Shown here piece by piece: positions 34,201 through 42,120 of a DNA stretch of 64,000 bases (positions are counted from its first letter, which is position 1; every line of letters starts with the position of its first letter). Both the position numbers and the translations under genes were made by a program. Source of the stretch: Trichobilharzia regenti (Eukaryota; Platyhelminthes; Trematoda; Strigeidida; Schistosomatidae); the NCBI GenBank assembly GCA_944472135.2, contig OX235263.1:3331517-3395516 (forward strand). Reading direction: 5' to 3'. The notes below the pieces were generated by a model. That model was not told the DNA's origin. It searched no databases and was given only the letters and a program-made list of their open reading frames with translations.

Positions 34201-36380
34201 CAGCCATCTATACTGTCTCTCCACTCTAGAGAGAGGGGGTTAGAAAAGGTCGACCCCAACAATTGTACATCCCTACCTCCTACCCTACCGGTGGTAAGTT
34301 TACTAATACGGAACCAAACCAAGAAACCAGTTCATACAGGCCGTGTGTGACCAGCTGGCCTCAAGCAGTTGTCCCCTGGGCTCTGCGGTCACGCAACACT
34401 AACCCTCTCTCTGTTTTCAGGTACCCGAAGAAGGTTGGTTTTTCAGGATAGGGTAGGTAGCTCCATGCTCAAACCTCCCCTCTTTCTCCTGGTTTAGTAC
34501 CTTATAGTGAACAAGTAAACTAGGTGAAATTATTGCTCAACCGTTTGTTTTTTTTGACGACGAGACACTTTCCATCACTAATCGATATGAATCAGAAAGG
34601 TCACTAAAATCAAGAGTCCAGGACCATATGACATTACCAATCAAGTATTATATAGTCTGTGAATTGATATTCTAATACTTGTGGATGGTTAAGCCTACTT
34701 TAACGCATCATTCTGGTGGATGAATGCACTCATCCCTGTAGTGCATATTTAGTTAAGTAAGAAAGTTCACAGAATTAGATCGTTTAACAATTCCCATTGT
34801 AACATTAAGAACACAATATTCAGCGAATAGGCTCTTTTCGATAACTAATTTATTATCAAGCTGTACAATCGTATATATTTATGGTTCATAAGAAATTATT
34901 TCCGGTGAGGAAATTAGGTTAAAGGTGTGAATACATGAAATAATAACAATAGTAGTAGTATGAAATGCACTTATAATATCTGTGATTATAATCATAGTTA
35001 AACCTCAAGTAGCAAAACAATTAATGTCATATATAGAATAATCATATCAACTTGATACGATTATGAGCAATAGTTTGTGCTCGAAACGTCATCAGTTAAT
35101 ATTACTGTACAACACTGTGTGATTTATCAAAATAAAATCTTATCCATAATGGAGTAATAAAGAGAGCTTTCTTTCGTACAGAAGCTGTCTTTTCAAGATG
35201 TGGTCTTTCTTTACTGTGACAAGTGATAAAGTAAGGTTTCCGGATAACCATTAGCTAATAAAACTGAATGTATACGTCGAAACTCATTTATCACTGTGTC
35301 ACTCGTGCATATTTTTCGGGCCCTTGAGAACAAGCATTTCACTAGGGAACGTTTATACTGGATGGGAACAAAACTGGTAAAATGAAGATATTGTTCACTC
35401 CATGTCTGTTTACGAAAAATAGATCGTTGAATCGTTCCATCATCTCTCCTAGTCATTGTAATATCCAGGAAACCGAGTTTGTTATTCGATTCGAGTGCAG
35501 AAGTCACTCGGATATTTGGATGAATATGATTAAATAGAGTAATAAAGTTTTCAATAGATTTACTATTATTACCAATAATGAGAGTATCATCTACATAACA
35601 TTTATATAGCATAAATTCTCCAAGCATACTTTGTATTTATTTCTCTAATTTCGACATGAATATATCTACTAACAGGGGCCCCAGAGGGCTCCCCATCGCA
35701 ACACCATTGATTTGTTAGTATGTCTTTTCTTGGAAGGTGATGTATCTGATGTAAGTGACAAGAATAGGCAAGTTTATCCCATTGCTTGTGATGTAATCGC
35801 AAATGAAGTCAACAGTTTCATGAAGGGGAACATTGGTGAATAAAGATTCTATGTCAATTGAATACATAACCTTTTCCTTAATGTTGTTGTAATGAAGTTT
35901 TCGAAAAGAGTATTCTTTGTTCAGTATCCATTCTTTTGAAAATATTTTAATGGGCATTTTTAATCAGTTACACTTAATACACTTGGTTTACTTTTTTTTT
36001 ATTAGACAAAAATCGATGGAATGATTGTCTCAAATACAACATTGGCAACAGAAGAAGAAGCTGTCGCCTGTGGTGCTGCTGCCCCTGCTCATCTCCCGGG
36101 AAATAATCAACAAACAATTGTCTATGGTGGTCTGAGTGGTCGTCCATTATTTGAAAAGTCGACGGAATGTTTGGAAAAGATTTCTGCACTGACTAAAGGT
36201 GCTATCCCATTGATTGGTGTTGGTGGGATAAGTAATGGCGAGGAGGCAATGGCTAAGTTGAATGCTGGTGCCAGTTTACTTCAGTTGTATACAAGTTTTG
36301 TTTATCAAGGCCCACCAATTGCTCATAAGCTAGCCAGGGAAATAAATGAACTCAGAACTAAAAAGCAAAACGATGTCTAG
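18801..36380 (+). CDS. DHODH: Dihydroorotate dehydrogenase, class 2 (mitochondrial), five coding exons
   Basis: Oxidises dihydroorotate to orotate and passes electrons to ubiquinone, the fourth step of de novo pyrimidine synthesis, at the mitochondrial inner membrane. Exons 18801-19219, 22532-22596, 26461-26648, 30745-30858 and 36006-36380 join in phase (419, 65, 188, 114 and 375 nt) to 386 residues, close to other class 2 enzymes. Visible parts: an N-terminal hydrophobic segment (about 7-25); the quinone-tunnel helices ERFYKDW...SYGLIP (28-63); [12 protein letters not shown]; the VTPNPQPGN loop; NVSSPNT with the class 2 catalytic serine (S203); lysine 241 in LLKIS; VSNTT (270-274); and FMN-binding GVGG (333-336). 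Between SNTT and GGLSG the chain is about a dozen residues longer than in the human enzyme. Residue 141 is Cys where human has Tyr (NRxGFNS). The introns are filled with mostly antisense retroelements. Confidence 0.95.
19440..20020. repeat. Inverted pair of Penelope-type pseudo-LTR segments (DHODH intron 1)
   Basis: Positions 19474-19640 (reading TTAGATATATCACACAG...) and 19660-20015 (reading ...CACTGACTGTATGATACATCTGATAAACA) are reverse-complement relatives. The inner arms 19612-19641 and 19677-19711 are nearly perfect. The right copy holds ~180 bp absent from the left. The same module flanks the Penelope fragment at 29000-30340. Confidence 0.65.
20450..22375 (-). mobile_element. RTE-C retroelement, 5'-truncated (DHODH intron 1)
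   Basis: The - strand shows fingers [47 protein letters not shown] and palm motif [16 protein letters not shown] (21658-22203). Next come a damaged motif B/C region in which the YADD box is lost by a small deletion (21420-21650), [18 protein letters not shown] (21102-21398) and the RTE C-terminal [12 protein letters not shown] segment (20808-21095). The 3' end has an AATAAATAAATA tail. Frameshifts and stops make it inactive. Confidence 0.83.
22532..22596 (+). CDS. DHODH: DHODH coding exon 2 (65 nt)
   Basis: Small exon between the acceptor TTATTGTAG and the donor GAAG|GTAAGT. It encodes [20 protein letters not shown] and the first base of Gly162. The GFNS motif, expected right after the INR of exon 1, and the matching phases on both sides identify it. 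Confidence 0.9.
22885..23165. other. Homopolymer-inflated stretch, probable assembly or base-calling artefact
   Basis: Runs of 7-12 identical bases (A, G, C and T) follow one another without pattern (for example around 22960-23000 and 23010-23030), unlike any other part of the window. Downstream, at about 23160, normal RTE-B sequence starts mid-element. The region seems to be degraded RTE-B sequence. Confidence 0.6.
23160..23795 (+). mobile_element. Two tandem RTE-B 3' ends (DHODH intron 2)
   Basis: Positions 23160-23457 match the RTE-B 3' untranslated end and finish in CAGACAGACAGG. Positions 23470-23795 repeat the same order of blocks in diverged form (GGTGATATGGCTCAAA, then ATCCTATATTGAAA). 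Confidence 0.7.
23800..24000. repeat. Penelope-type pseudo-LTR fragment
   Basis: This fragment resembles the left arm at 19480-19570: TTGTTTATTAGATGTATCA, then GATGAAACAGTATT and a TTCGAACAAAATTTATTG block. It ends in ATT-rich sequence at 24000. Confidence 0.55.
24020..24540 (-). mobile_element. RTE-A (SR2-like) 3' fragment (DHODH intron 2)
   Basis: This is the same - strand 3' segment as 4495-4965 and carries the AGCGAAGACAACTGTT block and the CTGATCCGTATAGTA end. It is more diverged, with an ATT tail at its start. Confidence 0.65.
25385..25570 (-). mobile_element. tRNA-like SINE (GGCACAGTGG family)
   Basis: On the - strand it has A box TGGCACAGTGG and B box GGGGTTCGAGCCC, both intact, followed by the family body. 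This is the best-preserved copy of this family in the window. Confidence 0.8.
25640..26250 (-). mobile_element. RTE-B copy with inverted 5' segment
   Basis: Positions 25640-26095 are the RTE-B 3' end on the - strand. Directly adjoining, 26096-26250 on the + strand encodes part of an APE-type endonuclease ([19 protein letters not shown], then [15 protein letters not shown]). Opposite orientations of the 3' end and a 5' piece joined head on are the mark of twin priming. Confidence 0.65.
26461..26648 (+). CDS. DHODH: DHODH coding exon 3
   Basis: The acceptor follows a long T/C tract (CCTATTTCAG) and the donor is AAG|GTAAGT. It completes Gly162 and encodes [13 protein letters not shown]...[14 protein letters not shown], including the catalytic serine loop. 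It ends in phase 0. Confidence 0.94.
27400..27598 (-). mobile_element. tRNA-like SINE (TAGCTCAGTGG family)
   Basis: On the - strand it has A box TAGCTCAGTGG (complement of 27569-27579) and B box GGTTCGAATCT (27522-27532). The body includes the GTGCCAACTAACACGAAACC stretch, repeated at 41335-41425. It lacks a tRNA acceptor stem, so it is not a functional tRNA gene. Confidence 0.72.
27600..28470 (-). mobile_element. CR1-like retroelement, 3' end (DHODH intron 3)
   Basis: Reverse complement of the 3' end at 18162-18735, plus the last codons of the polyprotein (28078-28450). It gives the uninterrupted version of the CR1 sequence in which the RTE at 16757 is inserted. Confidence 0.75.
28475..28810 (-). 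mobile_element. tRNA-like SINE carrying a hammerhead-like domain
   Basis: On the - strand, a ~170-bp head is followed by A box TGGCTCAATGG, B box GTTCGAATCCC and then a hammerhead-like fold. A second full copy lies at 49930-50305 on the + strand. The pol III boxes and the ribozyme position parallel the Sm-alpha SINE at 36980, but the body sequence is different. Confidence 0.72.
28516..28561 (-). ncRNA. Hammerhead ribozyme-like motif
   Basis: Order on the - strand: stem I GTACTG, core TTGAAGA (consensus CTGANGA, only C3 changed to T), stem II GTCCC-AAACT-GGGAC, core GAAA, a short stem III CAGCTGTC ending in the NUH site GTC, then stem I partner CAGTAC. Stems I and II are perfectly paired. The altered base, C3, pairs with G8 in active hammerheads, and a U-G wobble might partly replace it. 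Activity is unknown. Confidence 0.62.
29000..30340 (+). mobile_element. Penelope-like element between inverted pseudo-LTRs (DHODH intron 3)
   Basis: Arms of about 345-370 bp (29000-29345 and 29970-30340) are reverse complements with moderate divergence. They enclose 29346-29803, which encodes a reverse transcriptase thumb: [20 protein letters not shown], then [12 protein letters not shown] and [13 protein letters not shown]. The core motifs and endonuclease are gone. Confidence 0.75.
30745..30858 (+). CDS. DHODH: DHODH coding exon 4
   Basis: Exactly 38 codons between the acceptor TTTCATAG and the donor AAG|GTAAAC, phase 0 at both ends. It encodes [20 protein letters not shown], with the barrel lysine, through VALDPK. 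Confidence 0.93.
31040..34230 (-). mobile_element. RTE-A (SR2-like) retroelement, endonuclease to RT fingers (DHODH intron 4)
   Basis: On the - strand, 33520-34230 carries APE-endonuclease remnants (ILTDDMNA corresponding to GDFNA, then [13 protein letters not shown]). Positions 31824-32170 carry the SLDHHLV endonuclease end and linker ([21 protein letters not shown]). Positions 31060-31480 show RT finger remnants (IATLRS). RTE-B is inserted at 32281-33516. Many frameshifts. Confidence 0.72.
32281..33516 (-). mobile_element. RTE-B retroelement nested in the RTE-A copy
   Basis: Nearly the same span as 16757-17990. The 3' end with TCTGTCTGTTTTCGATA lies at 32281. The C-terminal coding region ([24 protein letters not shown]) is at 32925-33128, with the palm remnants above. 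5' truncated at about 33516, where RTE-A sequence resumes. No clear target duplication. Confidence 0.75.
34250..34510. other. Possible short terminal-repeat sequence, unassigned
   Basis: CTACCTCCTACCCTA near 34270 and TAGGGTAGGTAG near 34450 are imperfect inverted copies about 175 bp apart. No coding signal and no second copy in the window. Confidence 0.25.
34840..35130. repeat. Penelope-type pseudo-LTR fragments
   Basis: Positions 34840-34900 (TATCAAGCTGTACAATCGTATATA) resemble 14380-14410. Positions 35035-35130 resemble the GAACA...TGTTCGAAACGTCAT stem-loop modules at 23950 and 19540. They adjoin the reverse transcriptase fragment that follows. Confidence 0.55.
35211..35990 (-). pseudogene. 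Penelope-like reverse transcriptase, palm and thumb (DHODH intron 4)
   Basis: The - strand shows motif [20 protein letters not shown] (35715-35957). A frameshifted [13 protein letters not shown] motif B' lies near 35680. Motif [12 protein letters not shown] and the thumb [17 protein letters not shown]...[15 protein letters not shown] (35211-35627) follow. This is the typical Penelope order. Two frame breaks; no endonuclease. Confidence 0.85.
36006..36380 (+). CDS. DHODH: DHODH coding exon 5 and stop
   Basis: The acceptor follows a T-run (TTTTATTAG). It encodes residues 263-386: VSNTT, the extended loop (276-302), [12 protein letters not shown], the GVGG FMN phosphate loop and the C-terminal helix ending KKQNDV, then TAG. 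Confidence 0.95.
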   Translation, partial: TKIDGMIVSNTTLATEEEAVACGAAAPAHLPGNNQQTIVYGGLSGRPLFEKSTECLEKISALTKGAIPLIGVGGISNGEEAMAKLNAGASLLQLYTSFVYQGPPIAHKLAREINELRTKKQNDV

Positions 36381-36430
36381 TGCAGTGCTGTGCTGTGTTT
36401 TTGATATGAAGTTGTTAATTTTTTTTGTAG

Positions 36431-36436
36431 AATAAA
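36431..36436 (+). terminator. Poly(A) signal of DHODH
   Basis: AATAAA about 50 bp after the stop codon, in a T-rich setting, is the first canonical signal downstream. Confidence 0.7.
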
Positions 36437-36609
36437 TGTAGATATATATAAAATTTTTGCTACTGTATTCTTTTTTTATGTCTTATTGTGAGTTGAGATG
36501 TGTTAGGAAGAATTTCATTATTCTATAGTATAAAGTAAAACCAGTGGGAATATTGTTGCTTATCATTAATGTATTAAATATTCCCATAGTAAAATTTAGA
36601 ACAACACAT

Positions 36610-36658
36610 TTAAGCGAAGAATACTGTTGTGGTTTCAATTACATCTCATCAGGCTTAA
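36610..36658 (-). ncRNA. Degenerate hammerhead-like motif, minus strand
   Basis: Reading the - strand: stem I TTAAGC, the complete core CTGATGA, a weak stem II, GAAA, a spacer ending in the NUH triplet TTC, then GCTTAA, which pairs fully with the first six bases. Stem III pairs poorly. Penelope pseudo-LTRs are known to carry minimal hammerheads, and nearby sequence resembles Penelope ends, but this could be decayed or chance. Confidence 0.35.
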
Positions 36659-36665
36659 CACGAAT

Positions 36666-36953
36666 ATTGAATTGAATTTTTGATTTTCCCGTCGATTGAT
36701 TGTACCGAAGTGCTCTCGGTCTCAGGTTGACATGTCGGCTTCTTGTGCAGATGCCTCGACGATGTCTGCTGATGAGTCCCAAATAGGACGAAATGCGTAT
36801 CCTGGATTCCACTGCTAGCCACCATCCACCAATTGTATACTAATTAAATTCCCAGACATCGTCGAGGCATCTGCACAAGAAGCTGACATGTCAACCTGAG
36901 ACCGAGCACTTCGGTCCAATCAATCGACGGGAAAATCAAAAATTCGATTCAAT
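36666..36953. repeat. Foldback with ~102-bp arms around a hammerhead core
   Basis: Left arm 36666-36768 and right arm 36853-36953 are inverted copies with three mismatches and one 2-base indel. The 84-bp loop is the 3' part of an Sm-alpha SINE, from the hammerhead core to its CCACCAATTGTAT end. A third partial copy of the arm stands at 41041-41103. Confidence 0.85.
36769..36815 (+). ncRNA. Hammerhead ribozyme core (Sm-alpha type) without its stem I strand
   Basis: CTGATGA (36769-36775), stem II GTCC-CAAATA-GGAC, GAAA (36790-36793), the cleavage triplet ATC ending at 36801, then CTGGATTCCACTGC. All core bases match the schistosome hammerhead. The 5' strand of stem I (normally CCAG) is replaced by the foldback arm end GATGTCTG, so the usual stem I cannot form. 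Confidence 0.75.
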
Positions 36954-36979
36954 AATTAATATGACCCGTTGCACAAGAG

Positions 36980-37172
36980 GTGGCTTTCGTGGCCCAAGTG
37001 GTCTAGTGGATAACGCTTTGGCGTTTGAAACTATGGGCACTGGGTTCGAGCCTCAGTGGGAAAATCATCACTCAGTGAGAAGTGCAGGTACATCCAGATG
37101 ACCACGAGTCCCAAATAGGACGAAATGCGCATCCTGGATTCCACTGCTAGCCACCATCCACCAATTGTATAT
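36980..37172 (+). mobile_element. Sm-alpha-type SINE with hammerhead domain
   Basis: A box TGGCCCAAGTGG (36990-37001) and B box GGGTTCGAGCC (37042-37052) form a tRNA-like pol III promoter. At 37086-37147 the hammerhead has GCAG/CTGC and CCAG/CTGG stem I pairs, an intact stem II, GAAA and the ATC site. The CTGATGA box is replaced by ATGACCACGA, so this copy should be inactive. Schistosome Sm-alpha repeats are known to encode active hammerheads. Confidence 0.88.
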
Positions 37173-37419
37173 TCACACGAATATGCCTACATAACTATAC
37201 AAATAAAAATTCAAATGTAAACCAATTATGGTGTTTTGTCTATGGGATAATAAGATGGTGAATATAAATTGTACAATTAGTCATAATAGTAGTAATAATA
37301 ATAATAATAATAATGGTCTTATCAATTATAAGGATGAAAAAGTGAAGCGATCTGTGATAACACGAATAATGAAAAAACAGCATGATTAAACAAACAAATT
37401 TTCAGGTAGAAGATAAGTT

Positions 37420-39800
37420 AAGCTTTATTCCAAATCAGTACTTGTGATACAGAATGGAATTCTCAGCATTTTACTACAATATTGCATCCAGTTAGTACAT
37501 TAACAATAAATATAGTTCTACATAGATTAAAGTTATCTCAGTCAGTTTTGACAACAACATATTAGCATGTCGGTAGCAAAGCCAAAATTTAAACAGTGTT
37601 TGAAGGTGTTAGAAAAGTAGATACTACTAGCATATTTACTGGCGTAAGCGATAGCAAAATGGTCGAGATATACAGAGTGTGAAAGAACGAACAAGAATGT
37701 TTTAAGTAGAGTTTGCAAGGAAGAGAGAAACAAAACAGCACATAACAAAAATAATACAGAATGAAAAGAGAGAGAAAACGTTGTACCTATAAATGATGTG
37801 AGTTGGAAAGACGAGATCCATTGTTCTACTGACTATTTAATAAGTTAAAGGTTTCATGCCTAATGCTTTCTTTATCGCACAGAACACGAGCTAGGTAGGG
37901 TATGGATGAGTTTTTGTACTTACTAGTGCGGGCATATAGTTTCCTATATAGGCTTCTGTTTTCCCTGAAGAGATACATGGGGAGAGTTGTGAATGTAGAG
38001 GGTGTTGTGAGTCAGATAAAATGGATTTCGCCCATTTTTCACATGAGTCCATGTGCCTGTCCACCAGAATATTAACAAGCTGGCTAAGTGGCAAACTGCT
38101 TACCCTGCTGACAACCTTTAACATCCTACGTAATAAGGTATAGTCTTTCTTCAATAGCCCAGGAAAGACTAAGGGGAGCAATAGAGAATAATAGGCAGAA
38201 TACGGGAGTTAACAAATTGTAGGAGTAAGGGTTGGGTTACACCAGAATGTCTTAACTTCTTGATGTAGAAGGTAAGACGGAATATTTTCTTGGAAATCGT
38301 CAAGATATGAGACGACCAGGAAAGATCAGAAGATAGAGTGACGCCTAGGTATTTAATTTCCGACTTGGTTTCAATTTCAGTGCCATCTATGTTGCACACC
38401 TCGTGAGTGCTAACCAGTTTGTTTAGGTCAGATTTGTGCCTAAAGGTGAAATTAACTGTTTGGCATTTGGAGGGGTTTAAGGTTAGACCGTTTTCCTTGG
38501 ACCATTGGCTAATTTCTGATAAGAAGCCATTTAGTTTAGAGCAGTCACTTTGACATTTGACAGGTAAAGATACAGTTAGGTCATCAGCATATTTGACAAA
38601 GTTAATGTCATTTGAAGACGGTAGGTCATGTAGAAAAAGAAGAGAAGTGGGGAGAGTACAGCACCTTGGGGGACACCAGCTTCAGTGAGCACAGCAGAGG
38701 AGGATTGCCTTTGTATACGGTGTACTGCATTCTGTTTGAAAAGTAGGAATGCAACCAGTTAGTGACCCAGGACTCGGTTTGTGTCATGGAGAGCTTATTT
38801 AGCAAGAGACATCTAGGTACAGAGTCGAAAGCAGAAGTGAAGTCAAGAAACGTGCAGCGGACATATTTGGCACCTTTGTCTAATGATGAGACAATACTGT
38901 TGTGTAAGACGGCTGCAGCGTCTAAAGTACTCCTACCCTGTCTGTAGGCAAATTGTTTGGGGTCTTCGAAGCTTTTAAGGGAGGGTTCGAGTTTAAGAAG
39001 TACTAGTTTTTCCATGAGCTTTAGAAACGGGGAAGTGATGGCAATGGGTCTGAACTTTACGTTCTTGCTATTGCCAGGTTTAGGGACAGGGACTATTTTA
39101 ATGTCTTTCCATGGAACAGGTACAACGTTTTCGGAGAAAGAAGCATTTAGGATATTAGTTAGAGGAGAACATAAAGCATCTGCACATTGTTTTAGAACAT
39201 ATGCAGGTATGCCATCAGGGCCAAGACTATGTGAGGGCTTAAGAGTTTTAAGACATTTCAAAACATCGAGAGTATTAAGTCCTGGAAGTTATCAGCTACA
39301 AGATTGGTAACGTTAGAAGTGGTTATAGTAGAAGGAGAGCGTATAAAAGACAGATTAAGAGCATTAACATCACAAGAGGGAAAAACATTACATCGCTTAC
39401 TATTGCCAGTAATTTCATTGAAAATTTCCACATGCTGTAGGAGATTTGCATGATAAAAGTGTTTGGTTATAGATAGCATTAAGATTTTTGATTTCAGATT
39501 TGATTTGAGCATTAATCTTTTTAAGTCCTAACTTGTCTTTGCATTTATATAACATTTCTTTTTGCCTGCGAAGTTGTTTGAGATGGGGAGACGAGAAGCG
39601 GTCGAGGCGTTTGAACAGTGTTTGTTTGGGACAGCATATGTCGAGGCAGAACTTAGATAATCCATTATATTGGTGATTGAGTCATCTAATGTACTTTCAT
39701 AGAATAGATCCCAGTTGTATCTTTTAACATGCATCTTAGATTGAGAAGGTTGTCAGATGTGTAGCTTCTTTGTTGTGCCATCGTATTAGTAGTTAAAAAA
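37420..39800 (-). mobile_element. CR1-like retroelement, RT domain, 5'-truncated
   Basis: The - strand encodes a pre-RT segment (NWDLFYESTLDDSITNIMDYL, 39528-39734), then GPDGIPAYVLKQCADALCSP, VPVPKPGNSKNVKFRPIA, EDPKQFAYRQGRSTLDAA, motif A FLDFTSAFDSV (38626-39261), motif C FVKYADDLTVS near 38600 and the thumb EIKYLGVTLSSDLSW. It ends in STKTHPYPT near 37890. The 3' end to 37420 matches 27600 and 48850. It is better kept than the copy at 15390, but frameshifted near 38640. Confidence 0.85.
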
Positions 39801-39859
39801 GGCTAAGATAAACAAATGAACCGATTAAGTAATGCTGGATTGTAAGGGAAGTAAATGAA

Positions 39860-40900
39860 ACACGTTTTTAATGAAGATGTGATAAGATTAAGGGATGATA
39901 GGAGAGGGGTTGAAAATATAAGTAAAGGGATGGTGCAGAAGTCATTAGTTGGTTGTGTCTTAATAGGCCAACAAGGGAGGGATAATGGCTGTGTACTAAC
40001 TTCTTTTGAATGCCTAGTTTAGGTTTAATAGTTCGAATGCCTATCGCCTCATCTCTGTGCAGGAGACAAATACGAAGTCTATTGGAAAGATTCGGTGAGA
40101 TAGGATGAATTACTTTGAAAGCTGTTGTTTTCTCCACTACATGACCACTATCAATTAAATGTGACCAAATTGCGCTATGGATTGTTTTTGTCTGTCCTTC
40201 GCCAAACCACCACGATGGGAGATATTCAGTAGTGACACGTTGGCTAAGTTGTCTAGTAGTAGTGTGCCCAATATAACTGTCACCGCAGGTGCAGTTGAAT
40301 TGATTAATGCACACAAGTGTGGCAAAACTATCAAGCTTATCCTTCGTTTGTGTTCCAATCATTCGTTGGCTAGAGAATGACAAACATAGATGTTCGGCGT
40401 AAAACGTTCTCCGTATACTCCTTGAAAGTCTTTGGAATAAAATCTCACTTGATAAGTGACCATTAAATTGTAGCTTAATAAATAGAGGCTTTTTGCGTTC
40501 AGTCAGAGTCGTAGGTTTTATGTCTGATGTTTTCATATGTTTCTTTATGAAACTACTCGGATAGCCAGCCCATCTCCGTCAAGGAACCATGAATATATAT
40601 TCAAATTCCATTTGTAACAGATCATCCGTACATATCTTTCTTGCTTTGCTCGCAAGACATTTCACAACATTCTTTTTATGTTTATTGGGCAGATAACTAT
40701 GGAGGTGTGTGTGTGTGTATTGTCCTGTGAATGTGCTTTTTCTATACACGCTTCTCCCAAGTGACCCATCTTCTCTCCTATTTAGCAAGACATTATCATT
40801 ATTGATTAGAAGTTGAGTCTTACAACGCGAATCATCGATAAGATGTTGATATGGGGTAATTGGACACAATTTTTGTTGTAGTAGTGTGTAGATTGTGTAA
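39860..40900 (-). pseudogene. Penelope-like element: thumb, linker and GIY-YIG endonuclease
   Basis: Positions 40579-40869 encode the thumb (RREDGSLGRSVYRKSTFTGQYTH, then VVKCLASKARKIC). Positions 39868-40536 encode the linker (SRSIRRTFYAEHLCLSF) and the endonuclease CGDSYIGHTT...SQRVTTEYLPSW, ending GIRTIKPKLGIQKKL. The two parts are split by a frameshift or stop near 40560. The palm is missing. Confidence 0.82.
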
Positions 40901-41040
40901 GTTCTTAAAGCTGGAGTACGCGTATTCCACTACACATCGGATGATTCAAACAGCAGTGTTTTTTTTTAAAAAAAAACCTTTTCCTAATGAAAATGATGAA
41001 TGAATTAATTATTCATAATAATAATTTTTAATTAAATTTT

Positions 41041-41103
41041 AGATTTTCCCGTCGATTGATTGGACCGAAGTGCTCTTCGGTCTCAGGTTGACATGTCGGC
41101 TAC
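41041..41103. repeat. Third copy of the hammerhead-foldback arm
   Basis: It matches the arms at 36685-36745 and 36880-36935, reading GATTTTCCCGTCGATTGATT. It stands alone, with no inverted partner or hammerhead nearby. Confidence 0.7.
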
Positions 41104-41334
41104 TACTCGCTAACAAAAATCTGACACTGAAATAAGTAGCTGTACAGACACCTGATAAAAACAGTAGTATTTAGTTTGAATAACCAACATTTAATCTACA
41201 TTGCATGGTCTTTTGAAAAGCTGGGAATTGAAAATTATCAAACCTTTTAAAGCTGTACACACTCTCCTTTAACTTCTTGGCTGTTATTGTCTGGATCAAA
41301 TCGGATAATGTACAGACAACACTGCACTCCTCTA

Positions 41335-41425
41335 GATGGTTTGAGGCAATCGGCCACAGGAAGCCTTGGACCTAGGTTTCGTGCTAGTTGGCACCCGTCA
41401 GCAAAAAAACTGCACTCCTCTGTAT
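41335..41425 (-). mobile_element. SINE fragment (TAGCTCAGTGG family body)
   Basis: It matches the 3' body of the SINE at 27400-27480 (GAGGCAATCGGCCACAGGAA). The promoter part is absent. Confidence 0.6.
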
Positions 41426-41459
41426 ACAGTTAGCAAAGACAACAAATCGGAGAACTAAA

Positions 41460-41735
41460 CTAACTCTACACGACTGTAGCCTTAGTGGATGACACTATGT
41501 TCGTCGATGGTTCGGAGGTAGATCGCTCGCTGAACATGTATATAGTCACTCCTGGGCCAAAACCTCAGCCGATACACTCCTAAACCTCGCTAAGCCGATA
41601 AAAAGGGGAGGATTGGGCGTGGGGCTAGCAACCTCACTCTGTAGAAATAAAACCTATTGCCACTGAAACTACAAAGCTCTAGCTTGAAGGCGCCCTATGT
41701 TCTACTCGCGACGTCAAGGAATAACACTGTAACAA
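41460..41735 (+). mobile_element. SINE-like repeat related to 48600-48840
   Basis: It shares the CCTCGCTAAGCC, AAGGGGAGGATTGGG and TAGCTTGAAGGCGCCCTA blocks with the reverse complement of 48600-48780. The A and B boxes are degraded. Confidence 0.55.
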
Positions 41736-41786
41736 CAGAAGACAAGGGCCGGCAACAGATCATTTTATTACGGAAATCAGCACTCA

Positions 41787-41789
<3 letters not shown>

Positions 41790-41846
<57 letters not shown>
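41790..41846. repeat. (TA)n microsatellite
   Basis: About 57 bp of uninterrupted TA dinucleotides. Confidence 0.95.
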
Positions 41847-41847
<1 letters not shown>

Positions 41848-42120
41848 CATCTACATCATTATAGCTTATTCAAGTAGGCAAACGCAGTCTTCTGATTGGT
41901 TGTTTTCGAGTTTTCTCGGAAAATTGAGCCATCTATCTGCGAATCATATTTGCACACGTTTAAGTCTGCTGTGATTGGTTGTTGAATCAGCCTTGTTCAT
42001 ATATTAGTGACCTAGACATTGACATAGATTAATGTCTACCAATTGGCTAGCAGCCTGCTCTTACCACAACACTATATTATGCACATCAAATCGTGGAAAA
42101 TACCCTTTGGGACATTAGAG

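Noticed and set aside
35062..35085. GAGCA...TGCTC stem followed by GAAAC in Penelope pseudo-LTRs (also 23955 and 30255), suspected hammerhead
   Set aside because: The bases before the stem do not fit CTGANGA in any copy, so only a conserved stem-loop can be claimed.
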